From the NCBI GenBank assembly GCA_001184205.1, contig LBMP01000003.1, forward strand, positions 434,001 through 498,000: 64,000 nucleotides of DNA. The letters are read 5' to 3'. The DNA comes from Desulfocarbo indianensis (GTDB lineage Bacteria > Desulfobacterota > Desulfarculia > Desulfarculales > Desulfarculaceae). The notes below the pieces were generated by a model that made no database searches, was not told the DNA's origin, and was given only the letters and a program-made list of their open reading frames with translations. Made by a program: the position numbers and the translations under genes. Below are positions 27,979-36,656 of the stretch, piece after piece (within the stretch, counting starts at the first letter, position 1; every line of letters starts with the position of its first letter).

Positions 27979-27993
27979 GGCCTTATCCGGTTC

Positions 27994-28686
27994 CTAGAGT
28001 TCTTCCTCGTAGTTAGATGGATTCTCGATGATTTCACGCTGGGTGATCTCCCGGGCCATTACGCCCTCTTTCATCACATAGATCCGGTCGGCCAGGCGGG
28101 CCACCGTGGCCAGGTTCTGCTCCACCACCACCATGGTGATCTTGCTTTTCATCTTTAGCAGGATGTCCACGATCTCTCCGATGATGATTGCCGCCAGGCC
28201 CTCGGTGGGTTCATCGATCAAGAGTAGCTGGGGATCGCCCACCAAGGCCCGGCCGATGAGCAATATCTGGCGCTCGCCGCCGGAAAGCCCCTTGGCTTTG
28301 GCGTCCAAAAGTTTTTTCATCTTGGGGTGAATGGCCACCAGCTTTTCTATGGCGCTGTCCATTGATTCGCCGGTGGGATAGGCGGCCAGCTCCAGATTTT
28401 CGCGCACGGTGAGATCTCCGAACACCCGTTTGTCCTGGTATACATACTTGATGCCTTTTTGAGCCACCTGCTCCAATGAAAGGCCGCTCATGGGCTCGCC
28501 CTTGAACACGATGTCGCCGGCCGATGGCTTCATGAAGCCGCCTATGGCGCGCAGCAGGGTGGTCTTGCCCGCGCCGTTGCGGCCAACAACGCAGACCAAC
28601 TCGCCTTCGGTCAGGCTCATGGAGGCTTGGTGAAGCACCTGGGCGTGTCCGTAGTGGATGTCGAGGTTATCGACGCTTAGTAGCAT
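27994..28686 (-). CDS. livF: LIV-type ABC transporter ATPase (LivF family)
   Basis: A 230-aa ATPase subunit. It has Walker A GRNGAGKTT, the YVYQDKRVFGDLTVRENLEL block, signature LSGGERQILLIG, Walker B LLLIDEPTEGLA, and the His-switch region VVVEQN. I take the ATG at 28686 (AAGGAAG upstream) over one 27 bases earlier. The start overlaps the end of livG by 10 bases, indicating translational coupling. It forms the nucleotide-binding heterodimer with LivG. Confidence 0.9.
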   Translation of the reverse strand: MLLSVDNLDIHYGHAQVLHQASMSLTEGELVCVVGRNGAGKTTLLRAIGGFMKPSAGDIVFKGEPMSGLSLEQVAQKGIKYVYQDKRVFGDLTVRENLELAAYPTGESMDSAIEKLVAIHPKMKKLLDAKAKGLSGGERQILLIGRALVGDPQLLLIDEPTEGLAAIIIGEIVDILLKMKSKITMVVVEQNLATVARLADRIYVMKEGVMAREITQREIIENPSNYEEEL

Positions 28687-29450
28687 ACCATGTCTTCCTT
28701 GCCCCAGTAGCACTCGCGCACGGTGGGATCGCAGATCACCTCTTGGGGGTTGCCGTTACAGACCAAGGCCCCCTCGTTGATCACGCACAGGCTCTCCACC
28801 AGATCCATGAGCTTGCTGATCTTGTGTTCGATGATCACGATAGTGAAGCGGCCCCTGAGCTTCTTGATCACCTCTGAAATGTGACCGATGTCCACCAGGC
28901 TCAAACCCGCGAAGGGCTCGTCCAAGAGGAGCACCTTGGGCGAAAGCGAGAGCGCGATGGCGATCTCCAACTCGCGCTTTTCCCCGTAACTCATGTCCGC
29001 GGTCCTGGTTTCGGCCTTGTCCGCGATGCCCAGGGTTTCCAAGGCCTGAAAGCATTCCTCTTCCAGGCGCCTGGTGCGCAGTTTGCCAAAAAAGAAGCGC
29101 CCCTTGCTGCGGTATTCCAGTCCCTGGCGCACCCGGGCCAGCATCATGTTTTCCATTACCGACATGGTATCGAACACCGACACCAGCTGGAAGGTGCGCG
29201 CGATGCCTATCATCACCCGCTGGTAGGAGCGGACCTTGGTGATTTCGCGGCCCTGGAAAAACACCTGGCCTTCGCTGGGCCGGTGGTATCCGGTCAGCAG
29301 ATTGAAGAAGGTGGATTTGCCCGCGCCGTTGGGCCCGATTATGCCCGAGGTTTCGCAGTCGCCGACCTCATAGGTGATGCCATCCACTGCCACCAATCCG
29401 TCGAAGCGCTTGGTAATGCCCTTGGTCGATAGTATGGGTTCCGCCATCAT
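28677..29450 (-). CDS. livG: LIV-type ABC transporter ATPase (LivG family)
   Basis: A 257-aa ATPase subunit with Walker A GPNGAGKST, Q-loop region RTFQLVSVFDTMSVMENMML, signature MSYGEKRELEIA, Walker B VLLLDEPFAGLS and His-switch VIIEHK. The long insertion between Q-loop and signature is normal for LivG. Two ATGs open the frame in tandem (29450 and 29447). An RNA hairpin in the gap to the binding-protein gene may lower its expression relative to that gene. Confidence 0.9.
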   Translation of the reverse strand: MMAEPILSTKGITKRFDGLVAVDGITYEVGDCETSGIIGPNGAGKSTFFNLLTGYHRPSEGQVFFQGREITKVRSYQRVMIGIARTFQLVSVFDTMSVMENMMLARVRQGLEYRSKGRFFFGKLRTRRLEEECFQALETLGIADKAETRTADMSYGEKRELEIAIALSLSPKVLLLDEPFAGLSLVDIGHISEVIKKLRGRFTIVIIEHKISKLMDLVESLCVINEGALVCNGNPQEVICDPTVRECYWGKEDMVCY

Positions 29451-29479
29451 GTTGCCGTCCCGCGCGTTTGGCTAAAATG

Positions 29480-29520
29480 GGCGGGGAGATCCGCTGAGGA
29501 TATCTGCGCGTCTCCCCGCC
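29480..29520 (-). promoter_or_regulatory. Intercistronic hairpin between the binding-protein gene and livG
   Basis: A perfect 10-bp stem (GGCGGGGAGA / TCTCCCCGCC) closes a 21-base loop, starting 11 bases after the binding-protein stop codon. There is no T-run. Such hairpins after periplasmic binding-protein genes usually protect the upstream message or partly terminate, giving an excess of binding protein over membrane parts. Confidence 0.65.
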
Positions 29521-29531
29521 GTCAGTGCCTG

Positions 29532-30782
29532 CTAGTAGCCCTCGGTCTTGAGCGGGGGCAGGTAGTCGTCGCCGGTGTAGGCGCCGATCACCTTAACCAG
29601 GTCCCACTTGCCCTTGCGCTCGGCCGGGCCCTTGCCCTTCACCACGAAAGCGCCGTACTTGAACGCAGGCTGATGGTCGATGCGCCAAGTGCCCGGCCCC
29701 TTCATGGAGGGGAAGGTGGGCTTGGCCATGATGGCTTTGGCAATGGCCATGGGCTCCAGCGACTGGGCGGCCTCGATGCCGCGGATCAGCTCCATGGTGC
29801 CCACATAGGCGATGCCCGCGTAGGGATCGGGCGGATCTCCGTAGACCTTCATGTATTCGCCCACAAAGGCCATGCCTTCCTGGATCAGCGTGGGATCGTC
29901 AAGGCCTTCCAGGTTCCAGTACCAGCTCATGAGCGAGTAGACGCCCTCCAGGGCTTCGGCGGGCACGCCGGAGCCGAAGACGTTGGTCATCCAGTTAAAC
30001 CATATCTTGGTGTGCTTTTTCAGGCCCAGTTCATGCGCCTGCTTGAGCACCGTAATGGCGCCGGTGCCCCACTGGGCCATCATGCAGATGTCCGGCTTGG
30101 CCTCGGCGATCTTCTGGATGTAGGGGGTGTAGTCGGCGGTCTTGACCGGCGCTTCGTCGTACATCACCTCCACGCCGTACTTGTCGAAGGCGGCCTTGGC
30201 ACCCTGGAACTGGTCGCGGCCGAAGGAATAGGCCGGGGCCAGGAAATAAACTTTCTTCAGTTTCAACTTGGTTGCGATATAGGCCGCGCCCGAGTATCCG
30301 ATGGAGTAGGCGGTGCCATGGATGCCGAAGGTGGTCGGGGCGAGTTTGCCCTTTTCGAACATGTCCATGGGTGCCACGCAGGCGCTTATGTAGGGCAGCG
30401 GCTGGTTGCGCGCCTGGTTGTTCAGGGCTTTGCTGATTCCGGCGAAGGTGGAGCCCACCAAGCCAACTACCTTGTCCTCGTTGCGCAGTTCCTTGAAACG
30501 GCGCACCGCCACATCTCCCTTGGTCTCGTCGTCCTTGACCACGGCCACCACCGGGATCATCTTGCCGCCCAGTTTCACGCCGCCGGCTGCATTGATTTCC
30601 GCGATGGCCATCTGGGCGCCCTTCAATTGCACCGGGCCGATGGGCGAGGCCGGACCGGTTAGCCCGAACATCAGGCCGATCTTGATCTTGTCCGGCGTTT
30701 CCGCCGCGCCGGCGCCAAAGGCGACCAGCGTCAGGCTGAGCGCCGCAAAGCAAATCAACAACACCCTAGATGTAGCTTTCAT
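29532..30782 (-). CDS. LIV-type periplasmic substrate-binding protein
   Basis: A 416-aa binding protein with a signal peptide (MKATSRVLLICFAALSL ..., cleaved near GAGA|AETPDK). The mature part opens IKIGLMFGLTGPASPIGPVQLKGAQMAIAEINAAGG and has VVAVVKDDETKGD, VVGLVGSTFAGISKAL and IAYVGTMELIRGIEAA, all typical of type I periplasmic binding proteins (LivK/AmiC/UrtA group). It delivers the solute to the LivHMGF proteins. Aromatic and aliphatic residues around the cleft (YSFGRDQFQ, WGTGAI) are seen, but they do not identify the ligand. Confidence 0.9.
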   Translation of the reverse strand: MKATSRVLLICFAALSLTLVAFGAGAAETPDKIKIGLMFGLTGPASPIGPVQLKGAQMAIAEINAAGGVKLGGKMIPVVAVVKDDETKGDVAVRRFKELRNEDKVVGLVGSTFAGISKALNNQARNQPLPYISACVAPMDMFEKGKLAPTTFGIHGTAYSIGYSGAAYIATKLKLKKVYFLAPAYSFGRDQFQGAKAAFDKYGVEVMYDEAPVKTADYTPYIQKIAEAKPDICMMAQWGTGAITVLKQAHELGLKKHTKIWFNWMTNVFGSGVPAEALEGVYSLMSWYWNLEGLDDPTLIQEGMAFVGEYMKVYGDPPDPYAGIAYVGTMELIRGIEAAQSLEPMAIAKAIMAKPTFPSMKGPGTWRIDHQPAFKYGAFVVKGKGPAERKGKWDLVKVIGAYTGDDYLPPLKTEGY

Positions 30783-30893
30783 GCAGAACCCTCCAATTGC
30801 TTAGCTGTTTTGGTTGCGTTCTATGCGCATTGGCCGGCAAACCGCGCATCCTTGCCTCCCTGTCCGCGCGGACCGGCTATTCAAGGCTACGAA

Positions 30894-33293
30894 TCAGTCC
30901 TGCGGCGGCCCTCCGAGTTCCCGTATGGCCCAGAACACAGCCTCCGGGTTGGCGGGCAGCGAGCGCACTCTTCCGCCGCAGGCGTTGGCCACCGCGTTGA
31001 TGACGGCCGGGGTGGCCGGAATGTTGGGCATCTCGCCGATGCCCTTGGCCCCGTAAGGCCCGTGCTGGTTGGTTTGCTCCAGGACCAGCGGCTTGAGATC
31101 GGGCATGTCGAGCATGGTGGGGATCAGGTAGTTCTGTAGCGACATGTTTTGGGGCATGCCATTCTCCAGCACCACTTTCTCCATCAGGGCGTACCCCAGG
31201 CCCATGGCCACGCCGCCCTCGATCTGGCCCTCCAGGGCCTTGGGGTTTATGGCCTTGCCCACGTCGAAGGCGGCCACGTAGTCGGTGACCGTCACCTCGC
31301 CGGTTTGAACATCCACCTCCACCTCCGCCATGTGGGTGGAGTAGGTGTAGACGAAATAGGGGCTGCCCTGACCGGTTTCCGGGTCCAGGGACGCCTTGGG
31401 CGGAGCCCACCAGCCTTGGCCGATCAGGCGCATGCCGGAGGCCATGGCCGCGGCCGCCACCTGGCGGAACTCCAGGGCTTTGCCGTCCGGGTTGTCGCGG
31501 TCAAAGACCTTGCGCCCGCAGAACACCAGTCTTTCAGGCTCCACTCCCAGCATCTCGGCCGCCTTCTGGTCCAAGGACTCGCGCACCTGGCGGCAGGCGA
31601 GAATTATGGCGTTGCCCATCAGGGTGGTGGAACGGCTGCCCACGGTGGGACCGGACTCCGGCACCAGGTCGGTGTCAGGTTTGACCAGGCGCACGTCCTC
31701 CAACTCCACTCCCAGGGCTTCGGCGCAGATCTGGGGCAGCACCGTGAAGGCCCCCTGGCCCATCTCGGTTATGCCGGAATAGAGAATCACCGAGCCGTCC
31801 TCGTGCACATGCACGTTGGCCCCGCAGGCGTCGCCGCCGGTGCCGATGCTGGTGCGGTACCAGCCCATGGCAACGCCCACGCCGCGGCGTTTGGTCTTGG
31901 CGGCGTCAACCCAGCCGGCGCTGTCCGACCGCTGGCTCCAGCCGAACCGTTCCTCGCAGGCGTCCAGGGTCTCTCTCAGGCCCACGCTCTGGTCCAGCAC
32001 CTGGCTGGTGGCGGTCTTGCTGCCCAGCTTGAACGCGTTCTTTCTCCGGATATCCACCGGGTCCATGCCCAATTCGGCGGCCAACTCGTCCATCATCTGC
32101 TCGTGGGCGATATGCACCTGGGGCGCGCCGAAACCGCGCATGGCCCCGCCGTAGGGGTGGTTGGTGTAGCAGAGGTAGGCGTCCACCCAGCAGTTTTCTA
32201 TCTCATAGGGTCCGGGGCTCATCACCATGGCGTGCACGTGAGACCCGCCGGCCGGGGGAATCTTGGGGCCCAGGCTGGCATAGGCGCCCTGCTCGTCGTA
32301 GACGGTGCTTTTGAAGGCGGTGAGCTTGCCGTCTTTGGTCACGCCCACCTTGAGTTCCATGATCATGGGATGGCGCTTGCAGGTCTGGAGCGTGACCTCT
32401 TCGCGCTCCAGGGAGATGCGCACCGGACGTCCGGTGTGCTTGGCCAGCACCGCCGCCCGGCAGCAGAGATCGATGGGCGAGTCCTCCTTGCCGCCGAAAC
32501 CGCCGCCCATGTGAATCTGGCGGGCGCGCACCATGTTGATGGGCACTCCCAAAACCGGGGCCACGTTGCGGCGCACGGCGAACGGCGCCTGCATGGGGCC
32601 TTCCACCATCATGGTGCCGTCGGGCTGGGGAATGGCCCAGCAGCAGTCCGGCTCCATGTAGGCGTGCTCCAAAAAGGGCACCTGGTAAGTGCGTTCCAAG
32701 ATCACGTCCGCCTGGGCGAATCCAGCTTCCACATCGCCCTTGCGCAGCTTGTCCAAGGATATCTGGTTGCCCGTTTCGTGGATCTTGGGGGCGCCCTCGG
32801 CCAGGGCGTCCCTGGGGTCGAAAACCGCAGGCAATTCCTCGTACTCCACCCGGATCAACTCCAGGGCTTTTTGAGCAATGCGTTCGCTCTCTGCCGCCAC
32901 CAAGGCCACGCCGTCGCCGATGTAGCGCACCTTGTCCTGGCATATCACCGGCTGGTCCGGCAGGATGGCACCGAATCCGTTGCGGCCGGGCACATCGCCG
33001 CCGGTGAGCGCGCACACTACCCCGGGCAGTTCCCGGGCCTTGGAGACATCGATTGATCTGATCAGGGCGTGAGGATAAGGGCTGCGCAGAATCTTGCCGT
33101 GCAAAAAGCCCTCCTGGGGATAGTCGGCGGCGTACTTAAGCTTGCCGGTGGCCTTCAGCACATCGTCGGTGCGGCGCACGCTGTCGCCCACGATGCGGAG
33201 ACCGGCCTCGCCTACCTTGACCAAACGGCCCAGGTCCAGCCGCTCGCGCTCCAGGGTCTTCACCTGCCTCTTTTCCTCGCTGTTTTGGCTCAT
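30894..33293 (-). CDS. Molybdenum hydroxylase large subunit (xanthine dehydrogenase/aldehyde oxidase family)
   Basis: A 799-aa molybdopterin-cytosine-dinucleotide-binding subunit that hydroxylates a carbon, usually in an N-heterocycle, aromatic CoA ester or aldehyde. It has the aldehyde oxidase a/b-hammerhead start (RIVGDSVRRTDDVLKATGKLKYAADY), the cofactor motif MGGGFGGKED, GGAMRGFGAPQ and the probable catalytic Glu in GAKGIGEMP. The CO-dehydrogenase active-site loop (AYRCSFR) is absent, so it is not CoxL. Its small subunits are encoded just upstream (31-base gap). The reaction would add a hydroxyl from water and pass electrons to FAD through the 2Fe-2S subunit. The substrate is unknown. Confidence 0.92.
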   Translation of the reverse strand: MSQNSEEKRQVKTLERERLDLGRLVKVGEAGLRIVGDSVRRTDDVLKATGKLKYAADYPQEGFLHGKILRSPYPHALIRSIDVSKARELPGVVCALTGGDVPGRNGFGAILPDQPVICQDKVRYIGDGVALVAAESERIAQKALELIRVEYEELPAVFDPRDALAEGAPKIHETGNQISLDKLRKGDVEAGFAQADVILERTYQVPFLEHAYMEPDCCWAIPQPDGTMMVEGPMQAPFAVRRNVAPVLGVPINMVRARQIHMGGGFGGKEDSPIDLCCRAAVLAKHTGRPVRISLEREEVTLQTCKRHPMIMELKVGVTKDGKLTAFKSTVYDEQGAYASLGPKIPPAGGSHVHAMVMSPGPYEIENCWVDAYLCYTNHPYGGAMRGFGAPQVHIAHEQMMDELAAELGMDPVDIRRKNAFKLGSKTATSQVLDQSVGLRETLDACEERFGWSQRSDSAGWVDAAKTKRRGVGVAMGWYRTSIGTGGDACGANVHVHEDGSVILYSGITEMGQGAFTVLPQICAEALGVELEDVRLVKPDTDLVPESGPTVGSRSTTLMGNAIILACRQVRESLDQKAAEMLGVEPERLVFCGRKVFDRDNPDGKALEFRQVAAAAMASGMRLIGQGWWAPPKASLDPETGQGSPYFVYTYSTHMAEVEVDVQTGEVTVTDYVAAFDVGKAINPKALEGQIEGGVAMGLGYALMEKVVLENGMPQNMSLQNYLIPTMLDMPDLKPLVLEQTNQHGPYGAKGIGEMPNIPATPAVINAVANACGGRVRSLPANPEAVFWAIRELGGPPQD

Positions 33294-33324
33294 GTTCAGT
33301 GTTCCTCTTTATGGAAGGCCGTCT

Positions 33325-33795
33325 CTATTTTCGGCAGGAGGCGTCCCTGACCGCCTGGACTATCTTGCGGTAGCCGGTGCAGCGGCACAGAACCCCTGAT
33401 AGAGCGTGCTTGATCTCGTCCTCGCTAGGGTTGGGATTTTTTTCCAGCAGCGACTTGGCCGTAAGCATCATGCCCGGGCTGCAATATCCGCACTGGATGG
33501 CCCCGGCGTCCATGAAGGCCTCTTGAATGTCGTCCAGGCTGCCGTCGGGCCGGGCCAGGCCCTCTATGGTGGTGATCTCCCGGCCCGCGGCCTTCAGGGC
33601 CGGCAGGATGCAGGAGTTCACCGGCATGCCGTCCAGAAGCACGGTGCAGGTCCCGCACTCGCCTTCGCGGCAGCCTGTCTTGGTTCCGGTCAGGCCCAAA
33701 TGCCCGCGCAAAAAGTCCACCAGCATGGTGTCCGGCTCCACCGGCAGAGACACCGGCCGGCCGTTTACCTTGCAGCTAAGTTCCACAGATTTCAT
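33325..33795 (-). CDS. Molybdenum hydroxylase 2Fe-2S subunit
   Basis: A 156-aa iron-sulfur subunit with two [2Fe-2S] sites. The plant-ferredoxin-type site has cysteines in GCREGECGTC and VNSC (about residues 40-62). The helical C-terminal site has CGYCSPGM and CRCTGY (about 100-140). It carries electrons from the molybdenum site to the FAD subunit. It sits between the FAD-subunit and large-subunit genes with gaps of 12 and 31 bases. Length is normal for the CoxS/XdhC-like group. Confidence 0.93.
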   Translation of the reverse strand: MKSVELSCKVNGRPVSLPVEPDTMLVDFLRGHLGLTGTKTGCREGECGTCTVLLDGMPVNSCILPALKAAGREITTIEGLARPDGSLDDIQEAFMDAGAIQCGYCSPGMMLTAKSLLEKNPNPSEDEIKHALSGVLCRCTGYRKIVQAVRDASCRK

Positions 33796-33807
33796 GTTGC
33801 GCCTCTC

Positions 33808-34731
33808 TCAGCTGAGTGCATGGCCGGCCAGGGCCAGCGAACGGGTCAGGCCGCGCTCCACAAACACGCGCACCATGGCCTGGCGGTAGTCGCAGGAGCC
33901 CCGCAGCAGCGAATCGCGCGGCGAGCATTGGCTTGATGCGCTTTCCGCGGCCTTGGCGATGATCTCCTTGCCGATGGGCTGGCCCAAGAGCATTTGCTCG
34001 GCCACCCGCTCGCGCATGGGCGTGGGAGCCACCGGTCCTAGGGACAGGGCCACCCCGGCAAAGGTCTTGTTTTGGGGATCCACCTTGACCAGCGTGGCGC
34101 AGGCAAGCATGGGCAGCACCAGGGCCTTGCGTTGGGCCAGGCGCTGGTAACAACCTCCCTGGTTTTCACCCAGGGCGGGAAAGCTGATGCCGGTCATTAT
34201 CTCCCGGCTGGGGTCGATGGCCGTCTTGCCCACGTCCAGGAAGAAATCTGACAGGGGCGTCCGGCGCTCGCCCTGCGGCCCGGCGATGGTGACCTCCGCG
34301 TCCAGGGCAAAAAGCGGCACGCTGGCGTCGGCCGCCGGTTGGCCGCTGACCAGGTTGCCGCCCACGGTGGCCACGTTGCGGATCTGGGGCGAACCAACCC
34401 AACTGCAGCCCTCGGCCAGCGGCGCGGCCTTGTCGCGGATCAGCTGGGAGGCGGCCACCCGGGCATGAGTGGCCAGGGGGCCCAGCCGGATGAATCCGCC
34501 CTCCTGCTCTATGCCGTCCATGTCCGGCAGGCGCGAAATGTCCACCAGGGCGGCGACCTTGGCTCTACGGCCGCGCAGTTCGGGCACCACATCGGTGCCG
34601 CCGGCGATCACCCGGGCCGAACCGTTGAACTCGGCCAGCATGGCCAAGGCCTGATCCAGGCTGTCCGGAACCAGGTACTGGTCATACTCCACGAAGCGGG
34701 ACCAGTGCAGTTTGTTGAATGGTTGTGCCAT
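33808..34731 (-). CDS. Molybdenum hydroxylase FAD-binding subunit
   Basis: A 307-aa flavoprotein of the CoxM/XdhB group. The FAD signatures are RVIAGGTDVVPELRG (about residue 40) and NVATVGGNLVSGQPAADA (about 115). It takes electrons from the 2Fe-2S subunit and hands them to NAD+, ferredoxin or another acceptor. It is the first of the three hydroxylase genes in the direction of transcription, 56 bases after the LacI-type regulator. Confidence 0.92.
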   Translation of the reverse strand: MAQPFNKLHWSRFVEYDQYLVPDSLDQALAMLAEFNGSARVIAGGTDVVPELRGRRAKVAALVDISRLPDMDGIEQEGGFIRLGPLATHARVAASQLIRDKAAPLAEGCSWVGSPQIRNVATVGGNLVSGQPAADASVPLFALDAEVTIAGPQGERRTPLSDFFLDVGKTAIDPSREIMTGISFPALGENQGGCYQRLAQRKALVLPMLACATLVKVDPQNKTFAGVALSLGPVAPTPMRERVAEQMLLGQPIGKEIIAKAAESASSQCSPRDSLLRGSCDYRQAMVRVFVERGLTRSLALAGHALS

Positions 34732-34766
34732 CTAAAATTCCCCGTGATTAACAAAGGGTGGTCATG

Positions 34767-34788
34767 CGGCCGAGCGCGGCCGTTTTTT
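34767..34788 (+). terminator. Terminator-like hairpin pointing against the operon
   Basis: A perfect 6-bp stem CGGCCG-AGCG-CGGCCG is followed by six T residues when read rightward, the shape of an intrinsic terminator. The flanking genes are all read leftward. It would stop antisense transcripts coming from the hydroxylase genes into the regulator gene. It overlaps the last base of the regulator stop codon. Confidence 0.4.
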
Positions 34789-35834
34789 CAAGCGTCTTCC
34801 TTGGGTTTGGCCCCGCAAGTGCGGCGCACGATCAGCTTGGGATCCATCACCACCTGCAAGGGCTTCTTGTATCCGCGTTTCTTTCTGATCAGCTCCAGCA
34901 GGCGTTCCGCGCCCAAGCGGCCCATTTCATGGGCCTGCACGTCGATGGTGGTGAGGCCTATGGTCTGCAGGGATGTGTAGGCCGCGTTGTTGAATCCCAC
35001 CAAGGCGAGGTCCTCGGGCACCTTTAGGCCGCTGTCGAGCGCGGCCTCGTAGGCGCCCATGGCCATATCGTCGTTGCAGGCGTAGATGGCCGTGGGCAAT
35101 TCCTTGTCCGGCACCTTGAGCATGGACAATGTCGCCAAATAGGACGGCTCCTTGGCGAATTCGCCGTACATTATCAGCTTCTCGTTAACCGGAACCTTGG
35201 CGTCGCATAGGGCCTGTAGGGCGCCCTGCAGACGGCCGAACCCGGTGGAGGTGTTGGGGGTGCCGGTGAGGATGCCGATGCGCTTGTGGCCCAGCTTCAC
35301 CAAATGCTCGCCCGCCAGATAGCCTCCCCTGAAGCTGTCCTCGGCAACGTAGTTGAGATGGTCCAGACCCTGCACCTTGCGCAGCACCGAGACCAGGGGC
35401 ACGCCCTCCTCCACCACCTCGCGCACCGCCCGGCTATCGAGCATGGCCGAAGAAACAATGATGCCGTCCACTCCCCGGCCTTGTGCCCGGGTCAACTCCT
35501 TGACCTCCAAGTCCGGGTCGTCATAGGTGGAGACGATGATCAAGGAGTAGCCGTTCGACTGCAGCACCTCCTCCACCCCAGATGCTATTTCCATGAACAA
35601 AGAGTTGCGCGCTTGGAGGATAGTCAAGGAAACAAGGTTGGTGTGTTGCTTGGCCAGGGAGCGGGCGGCTAAATTGGGCGTGAACTTGAGTTCGCTGGCA
35701 ATGCGCAGAATGCGGTAGCGGGTCTCCTTGCTGATTCCCTTTTTGCCGTTTAACACCAACGAGACCGTTGCCGGGGAAACCTCCGCGATGCGGGCGATGT
35801 CCTTTATGGTGATCTTTTTTGTGGTATTGGCCAT
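34788..35834 (-). CDS. LacI-family transcriptional regulator
   Basis: A 348-aa repressor-type protein. Residues about 8-55 are the LacI DNA-binding domain (ITIKDIARIAEVSPATVSLVLNG, then the hinge region ending ARSLAKQHTN). The remainder is a periplasmic-binding-protein-like sensor domain (VSLTILQARNSLFMEIASGVE ... IYACNDDMAMGAYEAALDSG) that should bind a sugar-like or acid effector. I start at ATG 35834; an upstream in-frame TTG adds 7 residues. It heads the leftward catabolic block, and three CG-centred operator motifs lie just upstream, so it probably represses itself and perhaps the whole block. Confidence 0.88.
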   Translation of the reverse strand: MANTTKKITIKDIARIAEVSPATVSLVLNGKKGISKETRYRILRIASELKFTPNLAARSLAKQHTNLVSLTILQARNSLFMEIASGVEEVLQSNGYSLIIVSTYDDPDLEVKELTRAQGRGVDGIIVSSAMLDSRAVREVVEEGVPLVSVLRKVQGLDHLNYVAEDSFRGGYLAGEHLVKLGHKRIGILTGTPNTSTGFGRLQGALQALCDAKVPVNEKLIMYGEFAKEPSYLATLSMLKVPDKELPTAIYACNDDMAMGAYEAALDSGLKVPEDLALVGFNNAAYTSLQTIGLTTIDVQAHEMGRLGAERLLELIRKKRGYKKPLQVVMDPKLIVRRTCGAKPKEDA

Positions 35835-35851
35835 GCTTGAAACCAACTTAC

Positions 35852-35889
35852 TCAAACGGTTTATTAAAACGTTTAACTAAAACGATTAA
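35852..35889. promoter_or_regulatory. Three tandem LacI-type operator motifs upstream of the regulator gene
   Basis: TCAAACGGTTTA, TTAAAACGTTTAA and TAAAACGATTAA follow one another with their central CG steps at 35857/58, 35870/71 and 35883/84, exactly 13 bases apart. The AAACG-type half-sites with a central CG are what LacI-family proteins bind. They begin 18 bases before the regulator ATG, so bound repressor would block its own transcription. Confidence 0.6.
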
Positions 35890-36276
35890 GTAGCATGTTG
35901 TGCAATTTCAGGTCAAGCCCCATATCGCATTTTTCGATATTTTTTTGCATTTAACGGGCAATCAGCCTATTGCAAGCCGTCGCATCAAACAGTTTCGCCA
36001 AAGCTCATAACGACCCCGGCGCAAACTGTACAGACGTCCAAGCCCCCGCCCACAGCAGCATAACCGCTCTACATTATTATGTTTATTTCATATAAGGCTC
36101 GAAGGAAGACCTGACAGGCAACGAGGGCAAGGCAATAGCTTGCGCTTGGTCTAGGCCTGTTAACACAATTTAAGTCCATCGGCGATGAACATCACATCGA
36201 GCTTTTCAAATCGTGATCCTGCCCAGGTTTTGCAGACACCTTGCTAAGCGAGTAGATTTCGCTGGAGAGGTGATCC
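35890..36276. other. AT-rich region without a recognisable gene, leading into the IS3 remnant
   Basis: About 390 bases between the LacI-type operators and the IS3 orfA. Short frames are not protein-like. The left end of the IS3 element should lie here, but I cannot identify its terminal repeat. Promoter elements for the LacI gene may lie in the first 100 bases. Confidence 0.4.
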
Positions 36277-36576
36277 ATGGTCAAGCAGAGGAATGGGCAG
36301 CCGGTGCCCCGTCGGCGGCACTCGGCTGAGTTCAAGGTGGAAGCTCTGGGCCTGGCCGAGCGCGTGGGCGTAGGCAGCGCGGCCAAGCAATTGGGGCTGC
36401 ATGAATCACAGCTGTACGACTGGCGCAAAAAGGCCCGCTACGAGGCCGACCGCAGCGAGTTGGAAAAAAAGCTCGCCGCCGAGAATGCGCGATTGAAGCG
36501 TCAGGTGGCCGAGCAGGCTGAGGAGCTGGCCATCTTAAAAAAGGCCGCGGCGTACTTTGCGAAAGGCCTGAAGTGA
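36277..36576 (+). CDS. IS3-family transposase OrfA
   Basis: A 99-aa DNA-binding protein. It has a helix-turn-helix (RRRHSAEFKVEALGLAERVG ... AAKQLGLHESQLYDWRKK) followed by a leucine-zipper-like helix (ELEKKLAAENARLKRQVAEQ AEELAILKKAAAYFAK), the classic IS3 OrfA design. The gene itself looks intact, behind a GGAGAGGTG ribosome binding site. Its partner OrfB is truncated after about 23 codons, so the element cannot transpose by itself. Confidence 0.88.
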   Translation: MVKQRNGQPVPRRRHSAEFKVEALGLAERVGVGSAAKQLGLHESQLYDWRKKARYEADRSELEKKLAAENARLKRQVAEQAEELAILKKAAAYFAKGLK

Positions 36577-36587
36577 AGTAGGCCTTT

Positions 36588-36656
36588 ATGCCTGATATTA
36601 CAGGCAGTTTCAGCATCAAGGCCCTCGGCGCGGCCTTCGGGGTTTCGCGCGCCGAA
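36588..36656 (+). pseudogene. IS3-family transposase OrfB, 5' stub
   Basis: The frame begins MPDITGSFSIKALGAAFGVSRAEYGW, similar to the normal OrfB opening in which a short helix leads to LGVSRSGYYAW. The homology stops at 36656, where the IS110 3'-end segment begins. The DDE catalytic core is missing. The join shows that an IS110 insertion or a recombination event cut this element. Confidence 0.7.

Noticed and set aside
31149-33056. Long rightward frame across the molybdenum hydroxylase large-subunit gene
   Set aside because: It is His/Gly/Val-rich, has no family features and is the mirror of a clearly conserved gene. High-GC codon bias keeps antisense frames open.
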